Positions 55,635 through 64,000 of a stretch of 64,000 bases of DNA are shown here, piece after piece. The DNA is from Candidatus Polarisedimenticola svalbardensis (GTDB taxonomy: Bacteria > Acidobacteriota > Polarisedimenticolia > Polarisedimenticolales > Polarisedimenticolaceae). The stretch lies in contig JACXWD010000003.1 of NCBI GenBank assembly GCA_014764515.1, forward strand, positions 44,351 to 108,350. Direction: 5' to 3'. The notes beneath the pieces were generated by a model. The model was not told where the DNA came from. It did no database searches and saw only the letters and a list, made by a program, of their open reading frames with translations. The first letter of the stretch is position 1; each line of letters starts with the position of its first letter. The position numbers and the translations under genes were made by a program.

Positions 55635-56801
55635 ATGATCAAGGAACTGTACACGGCTGAGAACCACGAGTTCAAGGAGCGGGCCAGGGAAGTTGCCGAG
55701 AAGGCGATGCGCCCGGTGGCGGCGAAATACGACGTGGAGCAGACCTATCCATGGGAGGTTCAGAAGGCGATCAAGGAAGCCGGGCTGAGCGGCGTCTGGA
55801 TCCCGAAGGAATATGGCGGTTCCGGAGGAGGCGTTCTCAACCTTTGCCTGGTCATTGAAGAATTTTCCAAGGCCTGCGGAGGGATGGGCGTGGCCTACGC
55901 GGTGAACGCGCTGGGGACCTTCCCCATCATCCTGGGAGGCACCGAAGAGCAGAAGCTGCGCTGGCTGCCTGACGTGGCGTCGGGTGACAAGCTGGTGGCG
56001 TTCGGTCTGTCCGAGAAGGATGCCGGCTCCGATGCGGCCTCCATGACCACAACCGCGGTCAAGGATGGCGACGAATATGTTCTCAACGGCGAAAAGAAAT
56101 GGAACACCGGCGGAGCGGTCGCATCCCTCAACACCATTTTCGCCGTCACCCAGCCCGGCCGCGGAGCGCGTGGTATCTCCGGAATCGTGGTTGAAAAGGA
56201 CCGGCCGGGCTACCGGGTAGGGAAGCACGAAGACAAGATGGGCATCCGCTGCGTGCCGGTGGTTGAGATCCATCTTGAAGACTGCCGGGTCCCGGTTGAA
56301 AACCTGTTGGGCAACAATGAGGGCGGCGGGTTCAAGCACGCCATGAAGACTCTGGACCTGGCCCGGCCAGGCGTGGCGGCACAGGCGATCGGCCTGGCCC
56401 AGGGCGCCTTTGACCTGGCGGTGGAATACACCACCAAGCGCCAGCAGTTCGGACAGTCGATCAGCGCATTTCAGGGGATTCAGTGGATGATGGCCGACAT
56501 GCAGACCCAGATCGAGGCGGCGAGGCAACTGGTGCATACCACGGCCAGGGCGGCGGATGCCGGCGCGAAAAATATCGGCAAACTGTCCGCCATGTGCAAA
56601 CTCATGGCGACGGACACCGCCATGAAGGTGACCACCGAGTGCGTCCAGCTGTTCGGCGGCTACGGCTACATCAAGGACTACCCGATCGAAAAATACATGC
56701 GAGACGCGAAAATCACACAGATATATGAAGGGACCAACCAGATTCAGAGGCTGGTAATCGCCCGGCATATCCTCCGGGAGGCCGCAAGCCGGGCAAGCTA
56801 G
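55635..56801 (+). CDS. Acyl-CoA dehydrogenase
   Basis: AFGLSEKDAGSDAASMTTTAV, LNGEKKWNTGG, QLFGGYGYIKDYPIEKYMRDAKITQIYEGTNQIQRLVIAR. Confidence 0.95.
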   Translation: MIKELYTAENHEFKERAREVAEKAMRPVAAKYDVEQTYPWEVQKAIKEAGLSGVWIPKEYGGSGGGVLNLCLVIEEFSKACGGMGVAYAVNALGTFPIILGGTEEQKLRWLPDVASGDKLVAFGLSEKDAGSDAASMTTTAVKDGDEYVLNGEKKWNTGGAVASLNTIFAVTQPGRGARGISGIVVEKDRPGYRVGKHEDKMGIRCVPVVEIHLEDCRVPVENLLGNNEGGGFKHAMKTLDLARPGVAAQAIGLAQGAFDLAVEYTTKRQQFGQSISAFQGIQWMMADMQTQIEAARQLVHTTARAADAGAKNIGKLSAMCKLMATDTAMKVTTECVQLFGGYGYIKDYPIEKYMRDAKITQIYEGTNQIQRLVIARHILREAASRAS

Positions 56802-57025
56802 CCGGGGAACGGGTGGTTACACCAGCGCAATCGGGGCGGACGGTTTGCGGCGGAGGGGGGCCGAGCTGTCGCCCCGCGTCAGGTTGGCATCCATTTTTCG
56901 GCATGGTTGCCGGTTTTGGTGGGATGGAAAATAAAAAGACCCGGAAAACAGAGACGATCCGGAAAGGCGGGGATGGCATCCTCCTTGCAACTGTGTGGGG
57001 CACACATGACCTCCTCCTGGTCAGT

Positions 57026-57083
57026 GTCAAGCCCTCTCCGGGTCTGAAGGATTTGCCCCCCCGCAGACCTGGAGAGGGCTGAC
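57026..57083 (+). promoter_or_regulatory. Long 5'UTR hairpin sequestering the Shine-Dalgarno of the next gene
   Basis: AGCCCTCTCCGGGTCTG (57030-57046) pairs with CAGACCTGGAGAGGGCT (57064-57080), 17 bp with one G-U; extended by GTCA/TGAC with a bulged A; GGAGAGG lies in the 3' arm, TTG start at 57086. Confidence 0.65.
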
Positions 57084-57085
57084 CT

Positions 57086-57709
57086 TTGTCTGAAGTCACC
57101 GACAAAACCAGACTGTTCCAGGCTGCAGTGGAACTGCTCGGCTCATCAGGACGGCAGGCGGTCATCCCGGTGGAAGGGGTGAGCATGCTGCCGACCTTCC
57201 CCCTCGCTTCCAAGATCCTGGTGGATTTTTCCGCCCGATCTCCTGTCCTGGGAGACATCATCCTGTTCCACCAGGCAGGGTCCCTGGTCGTCCACCGCTT
57301 CCTGGCCCGGGTCAAGTCCCGTCACCACGGGCCATGCCTGCGAACCCGGGGCGACTCTCTTCAGGCACTGGACCCGCCGCTCCTGGACAAGGACCTTCTG
57401 GGGAGGGTCATTGCCTATCGCAGGGACGGCAGCTGGTACCGACTGGAGGGAGCCGGCGCACGTTGGTGGGCTGCGATGGTCGGTTCCCACGATTACTTCT
57501 GGGCCGTTCTCGCCATCGGCGCCGGTCGCGCGGACGGTATGCTCTTGAGGATCGGACTGGGGCGCTGGCTGAAGCCGGCGGTGGGAGCCCTGGACCGTTT
57601 CGGGTTGAGACTGGGGGACAAAATCCTGTTTCGCCTGCTGCACCGGACGATGGATCCGCCCGCCCTTGCGGACACCGAACTCAAGGCGCTGGGGCAGCCC
57701 CGTCCTTGA
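57086..57709 (+). CDS. S24/S26-type (signal peptidase-like) protein
   Basis: VIPVEGVSMLPTFPLASKILVDFS...LGDIILFHQAGSLVVHRFLARV...LRTRGDSLQALDPPLLDKDLLGRVIA. Confidence 0.75.
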   Translation: MSEVTDKTRLFQAAVELLGSSGRQAVIPVEGVSMLPTFPLASKILVDFSARSPVLGDIILFHQAGSLVVHRFLARVKSRHHGPCLRTRGDSLQALDPPLLDKDLLGRVIAYRRDGSWYRLEGAGARWWAAMVGSHDYFWAVLAIGAGRADGMLLRIGLGRWLKPAVGALDRFGLRLGDKILFRLLHRTMDPPALADTELKALGQPRP

Positions 57710-57782
57710 GCGGTCCGCTGCTATACTGGCCTGATACGGCGCATGAGGCGCCTTCCCCTGAAAGGACTGTAGGAAACCGCGC

Positions 57783-60521
57783 ATGATCAATGCCATCCTT
57801 ACCAAAGTATTCGGCTCCCGGAACGAGCGTTACCTGAAGACGCTCCAGCCGATCGTAGAGCAGATCAGCAGTCTCGAGCCGGAGATCCAAAAGCTCAGCG
57901 ATGAACAGCTGGCAGCCAAGCGGGAGGAGTTTCGGGGCCGCCTGCAGCAGGGGGAGAGCCTGGTCGATATCCTCCCGGAAGCGTTCGCCGTGGTCCGGGA
58001 AGGCGCTGTGCGGGTCTTGCACATGCGGCACTATGACGTCCAGCTGATCGGGGGGATCGTTCTCCACGAGGGCAAGATCACCGAAATGAAAACCGGTGAA
58101 GGCAAGACCCTGGTGGCGACCCTTCCCGTTTACCTCAACGCCATTGAAGGAAAAGGCGTTCACGTGATCACGGTGAACGACTACCTCGCCAAGCGCGACT
58201 CGGAATGGATGGGACGGTTGTACCGCTTCCTCGGCCTGACCGTCGGGGTCATCCAGCATGACATGCCGGACGACGAGCGACAGGCCGCTTACCGGGCCGA
58301 CATCACCTACGGGACCAACAACGAATACGGGTTCGATTACCTGCGGGACAACATGAAGTTCTCCCTGGAGTCCATGGTTCAGCGCAGCCAGAATTTCGCC
58401 GTCGTGGACGAGGTGGACTCGATCCTCATCGACGAGGCTCGAACCCCGTTGATCATCAGCGGCCCTGCCGACGAGTCCACGGACAAGTACTACCGTATCG
58501 ACAAGATCATTCCCAAGCTCGAGAAGGGCGCGGTGATCCAGGGCGGCAAGCAGTACGAAGTGGAGCACACCGGTGATTTCGTGGTGGATGAAAAGTCCAA
58601 AACCGTCACCCTGACCGACACCGGTGTTGAACACTGTGAAAAGCTGCTGGAGATCGGGAACCTGTTCGATCCGGCCAACATGGAGATCCTGCATCACGTC
58701 AACCAGTCCCTGAAAGCTCATGTCCTGTTCAAGAAGGACGTGGACTACATGATCAAGGACGGCCAGGTGGTGATCGTGGACGAGTTCACCGGCCGGCTGA
58801 TGCCGGGCAGGCGCTGGAGCGACGGGCTGCACCAGGCGGTGGAGGCGAAGGAAGGGGTCAAGATCGAGCGTGAGAACCAGACCCTGGCCACCATCACGTT
58901 CCAGAACTACTTCCGCATGTACGAAACCCTGAGCGGGATGACCGGCACCGCCGACACCGAGGCGGTGGAGTTCGGCCAGATCTACGAGTTGGAAGTGGTG
59001 GTGATCCCCACCAACCGGCCGTTGATCCGTCTGGAGCACCCGGACGTGGTTTACGGAACCGAGCAGGAGAAGTGGGATGCGGTGGTCCAGGATCTGAAGG
59101 AGTGCAAGGAAGCGGGCCGTCCGGCGCTGGTGGGAACGGTTTCCATCGAGAACTCGGAAAAACTGTCTACCCTGCTCCGTCGCTCCGGGATCAAACATGT
59201 GGTCCTCAACGCCAAGTACCACGAAATGGAGGCGGAAATCGTCGCCCAGGCCGGCCGGCTCGGCTCGGTGACCATCGCCACCAATATGGCCGGCCGGGGC
59301 ACGGACATCCTGCTGGGAGGCAATCCGGAGTTCCTGGCCCGTCAGGAACTGGCGCGACGGGAGGTCAAGGAATCGGACATTGACGCAGAAACCTGGAAAT
59401 CCGAATTCGATGCCGGGCTTGTTGAGTCCGAGCGGCTTTGCAAGCTGGAGCACGACAAGGTTCTGGACCTGGGCGGGCTCTACATCGTCGGCACCGAACG
59501 CCACGAATCCCGCCGCGTCGATAACCAGCTCCGAGGCCGGGCCGGTCGGCAGGGCGATCCAGGCGCCTCCCGGTTCTACCTCTGCCTTGAAGATGATCTC
59601 ATGCGGATATTCGCAAGCGACCGCATGAAGTCGGCCATGCAGAGCCTTGGGATGCAAAAAGGCGTTCCCATTGAATCCGGCATGGTCAGCAAGGCGATCG
59701 AGCGTGCCCAGAAGCAGGTGGAGCAGCGCAACTTCGATACCCGCAAGCATCTCCTGGAATACGACGACGTCAACAACAAGCAGCGCACCCAGATCTACGA
59801 GTTACGCAAGGAACTCCTGCTGGGCAAGGAGCAGAAGGAATACGTCCACGGCAAGGCCCGGGAGATCATCGGGCTTCTGGCCGATGACTACCTGGGTGCC
59901 CATCCGGACCCGGGGGACTGGGATCTTGAAGGTTTCAGCCAGCAGGTCCTGCACTACTTCGGGACCACCCCGGACCATGCCGGCATCGCCGTGACCGATA
60001 CGTCGCTGGATGTCCTCCCGGAAAAGCTCTGGGAGAAGATGGAGCAGCGTTACGCCGAGAAGGAAGCGAAGGTCGGCGACGAGTTGATGCGGCGGTACGA
60101 GCGCCACATCCTGCTCCAGATCATCGACAGCTCCTGGAAAGACCACCTCCTGGCCATGGATCACATGAAGGACGGCATCGGGTTGCGGGCTTTCGGCCAG
60201 CGCGATCCGCTGGTGGAGTACAAGCGGGAGTCGTTCGATATGTTCAGCCAGATGAAGGAACGTATCGAAAACGAAGCGGTGCGGTTCCTTTTCCTGCTCA
60301 ATCCGATGACCGAGGAGGAGCGCCGCCAGGAGGAGGAGAAGCGCAGGAAGGAACAGGCCCAGATCTTCCGATCCGCATCCTCGTCGGCCGCCGGGGTGAC
60401 CGCCCGTGGCGGCGTCCAGGCGGTGAAGCGCCAGGAGGCCAAGATCGGACGCAACGATCCCTGTCACTGCGGATCCGGGAAGAAGTACAAACGTTGCCAT
60501 GGCGCCCCGGGTGGTCGCTGA
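57783..60521 (+). CDS. secA: Preprotein translocase ATPase SecA
   Basis: [58 protein letters not shown]-terminal [14 protein letters not shown]. Confidence 0.98.
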   Translation: MINAILTKVFGSRNERYLKTLQPIVEQISSLEPEIQKLSDEQLAAKREEFRGRLQQGESLVDILPEAFAVVREGAVRVLHMRHYDVQLIGGIVLHEGKITEMKTGEGKTLVATLPVYLNAIEGKGVHVITVNDYLAKRDSEWMGRLYRFLGLTVGVIQHDMPDDERQAAYRADITYGTNNEYGFDYLRDNMKFSLESMVQRSQNFAVVDEVDSILIDEARTPLIISGPADESTDKYYRIDKIIPKLEKGAVIQGGKQYEVEHTGDFVVDEKSKTVTLTDTGVEHCEKLLEIGNLFDPANMEILHHVNQSLKAHVLFKKDVDYMIKDGQVVIVDEFTGRLMPGRRWSDGLHQAVEAKEGVKIERENQTLATITFQNYFRMYETLSGMTGTADTEAVEFGQIYELEVVVIPTNRPLIRLEHPDVVYGTEQEKWDAVVQDLKECKEAGRPALVGTVSIENSEKLSTLLRRSGIKHVVLNAKYHEMEAEIVAQAGRLGSVTIATNMAGRGTDILLGGNPEFLARQELARREVKESDIDAETWKSEFDAGLVESERLCKLEHDKVLDLGGLYIVGTERHESRRVDNQLRGRAGRQGDPGASRFYLCLEDDLMRIFASDRMKSAMQSLGMQKGVPIESGMVSKAIERAQKQVEQRNFDTRKHLLEYDDVNNKQRTQIYELRKELLLGKEQKEYVHGKAREIIGLLADDYLGAHPDPGDWDLEGFSQQVLHYFGTTPDHAGIAVTDTSLDVLPEKLWEKMEQRYAEKEAKVGDELMRRYERHILLQIIDSSWKDHLLAMDHMKDGIGLRAFGQRDPLVEYKRESFDMFSQMKERIENEAVRFLFLLNPMTEEERRQEEEKRRKEQAQIFRSASSSAAGVTARGGVQAVKRQEAKIGRNDPCHCGSGKKYKRCHGAPGGR

Positions 60522-60537
60522 TAGAATGCCAGCCTGA

Positions 60538-62034
<1,497 letters not shown>

Positions 62035-62037
62035 CTA

Positions 62038-62499
62038 TCACGCATCGCTGGCCATGGCTGAATTCCGGGCGCCGGCGTCGATCTCGATCTTCCGGGAACC
62101 TTCGCCCATGTCGTGGAACCGTATGGCGATGGCATGTTCCCTGACGTGGGCGGGCAGCTTCTCGCCCCACTCCACCACCACAACGCCTCCAGAGTCCAGC
62201 AGGTCGTCAAGGCCCAGGGATTCGATCTCCTGGGGCTCGTCGTTCAGGCGGTAGAGATCGACGTGGAACATCGGAAGGCGGCCGCCCGAATACTCCTGCA
62301 CCAGGGTGAACGAAGGGGAGGTGACATCTTCCGGGACAACACCCAGGCTGGCGGCGATGCCCCTGGCGAAAACGGTCTTCCCCAGACCGAGATCACCTTC
62401 CAGGACGACCAGTTCGCCGCCCTTGAGCGTACCGGCCAGACGCATGCCCAGTTCGTACGTTTCCTGTTCACTCAGGCTGAAGGTTGTGTTGGCGCTCAT
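62038..62499 (-). CDS. tsaE: tRNA threonylcarbamoyladenosine biosynthesis protein TsaE
   Basis: LVVLEGDLGLGKTVFARGIAASLGV, VTSPSFTLVQEYSGGRLPMFHVDLYRL, VVVEWGEKL. Confidence 0.95.
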   Translation of the reverse strand: MSANTTFSLSEQETYELGMRLAGTLKGGELVVLEGDLGLGKTVFARGIAASLGVVPEDVTSPSFTLVQEYSGGRLPMFHVDLYRLNDEPQEIESLGLDDLLDSGGVVVVEWGEKLPAHVREHAIAIRFHDMGEGSRKIEIDAGARNSAMASDA

Positions 62500-62509
62500 G
62501 GGACCCATC

Positions 62510-64000
62510 CTAACCTTTTTCCCACCCGGTTCGCAGCCACTGGATCGCTCCAGGCAACTGCTCCAGCAGATCGGAAGCGATGAGGCTGTCCATGCCGGTC
62601 TCGCAGGCGGCCAGGTCGCCGGCAAGGCCATGGAGGAAAACACCCAGGCGGGCCGCATCGAACGGAGCGCAGCCACCGGCCAGGAAGGCGCCGATGATCC
62701 CGGAGAGGACGTCGCCGGTGCCGGCTGTCGCCATACCGGGGTTGCCGGTGCTGTTGAATGCGGCCCTGCCGTCCGGCATGGCGCTCACCGTGCGATGCCC
62801 CTTGAGGACGACCACCGATCCGGATTTGACGGCCAGCAGCCGGGCGGCGGCCAGGCGGTCCTCCTGGATCCTCCCGACCTCCTGTTCCAGGAGGCGGGCG
62901 GCCTCTTTGGGATGGGGGGTCAGGATCGTCGCCCCCTTCCGGCTCCTGAGGATTTCGAGGCCTTCCTTTGAAGCCGCCAGAGCGTTGAGGCCGTCGGCAT
63001 CGATCACCATGGGAAGATCACATGTCTCAACCAGGCCCGCGACCAGTTCCCGGACGGCGTCCCCCGATCCCAGGCCGGGTCCAACGGCAAGGGCGTCCTG
63101 GCCGTCCGCCGGTTCGGTCCTTCCTGCGGTCATCAACTCCGGCTGCTCTCCCGTCAGCTCAGCGCGCATCGATTCGGAGACCGCCAGCGTACACAGGCCG
63201 ACCCCGGTGCGAAGAGCCGCACGGCCCACCAGGACAGCGGCGCCGGTTTTGCCTGGGGAGCCTGCATAAGCCAGTAGATGGCCGTAGGTCCCTTTGTGGC
63301 TGTCGGCAGGGCGGGGAGGCAGGAGTCCGGCGGCGATGGTGGCGCCGACCCATTCCATATCCGGGCCGGCCTGTGCCACCGATTCGTCGGGAATGCCGAT
63401 GTCTATTACCGACCATTCGCCGGCAAAGGTGTCGGTAGGGGCCGAAACCAGCGGCAGTTTCGGCCGGCAGATGGTGTAGGTCCGGGAGGCGCGCACCGGC
63501 TCGCCGGCAACCTCAAGACTGTCGGCGTCCAACCCGGACGGCAGATCGACGGAAACGATCTCGCATCCGCTGCCGTTGATCGTCCCCACAACCTCGGCCA
63601 GAAGGCCGCGAACCCCGCCCTTGATGCCGGTGCCAAGCATGCAGTCCAGGATCAGAGGGTTGGCCTCGAGAAACGGTGTCAGACCGTTCAGAGCGGCGTT
63701 GTCGGTGATGGAGACGACCTGCAGTCCCGATCGGGCCGCCGCTTCAAAATTGGTCGCGGCGTCTCCCTTCAACTCCGACCTGTCGGCGAGAAGGATCACG
63801 CCTGGGGTCAGCCCGGCCCTCTTCAGAAGCCGGGCCACAACCAGTCCGTCGCCGCCGTTGTTCCCTTTACCGCACAGGATCAGCACCGGACGCGAGTCCA
63901 GGTCCGGGTAGTCCTGCCACAGTCCGTCCACCACGCCACGGCCTGCCGCCTCCATCAGATCGAGGCCTGGAATTCCCAGTTCCTCGATGGCGTGTCGATC
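62510..64000 (-). CDS. nnr: Bifunctional NAD(P)H-hydrate epimerase/dehydratase (N-terminus beyond window)
   Basis: ILCGKGNNGGDGLVVARLL; HKGTYGHLLAYAGSPGKTGAAVL; STGNPGMATAGTGDVLSGIIGAFLAGG; reading frame open to 64000. Confidence 0.94.
   Translation of the reverse strand, partial: DRHAIEELGIPGLDLMEAAGRGVVDGLWQDYPDLDSRPVLILCGKGNNGGDGLVVARLLKRAGLTPGVILLADRSELKGDAATNFEAAARSGLQVVSITDNAALNGLTPFLEANPLILDCMLGTGIKGGVRGLLAEVVGTINGSGCEIVSVDLPSGLDADSLEVAGEPVRASRTYTICRPKLPLVSAPTDTFAGEWSVIDIGIPDESVAQAGPDMEWVGATIAAGLLPPRPADSHKGTYGHLLAYAGSPGKTGAAVLVGRAALRTGVGLCTLAVSESMRAELTGEQPELMTAGRTEPADGQDALAVGPGLGSGDAVRELVAGLVETCDLPMVIDADGLNALAASKEGLEILRSRKGATILTPHPKEAARLLEQEVGRIQEDRLAAARLLAVKSGSVVVLKGHRTVSAMPDGRAAFNSTGNPGMATAGTGDVLSGIIGAFLAGGCAPFDAARLGVFLHGLAGDLAACETGMDSLIASDLLEQLPGAIQWLRTGWEKG

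Noticed and set aside
56813-57082. 89-aa plus-strand ORF before the S26-type peptidase
   Set aside because: Low-complexity, no motif, and lies across the long hairpin; treated as leader sequence

Overview
High-GC bacterial chromosome segment, mostly housekeeping. Taxonomy is not resolvable by eye; an Acidobacteriota-like or related lineage is only a guess. In order it carries: HU; a class A PBP; orphan pseudopilin-like genes; tRNA-Leu; secG-tpiA-pgk; a HEAT-repeat protein; an 11-gene complex I operon nuoABCDHIJKLMN without nuoEFG; an Fo-only ATP synthase block (atpZ/I-atpB-atpE-atpF) closed by a terminator; aroB; a Ser/Thr kinase + PEGA/NHL/PDZ + anti-sigma/ECF sigma signalling block; a tightly overlapping signalling operon (31.6-37.4 kb); CPBP protease; pyk; tRNA-Sec and tRNA-Ala with a duplicated 3' end; arcA; sppA; namZ-like; moaD/moaE; a sigma-70 factor; typA; rny; a second SpoIIE-type phosphatase; acyl-CoA dehydrogenase; an S26-type peptidase behind a long SD-sequestering hairpin; secA; guaB; tsaE; and nnr (runs off the end). 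The most unusual locus is the 31.6-37.4 kb operon. It joins GAF-PP2C phosphatase, CheY, a small orphan protein, an MglA-type GTPase fused to a GAF-histidine kinase, an RsbW-like kinase, a DHp-only PAS protein and a STAS protein, and may be an MglA-gated phosphorelay/partner-switch. All calls come from reading the sequence and supplied translations; no database search was run.
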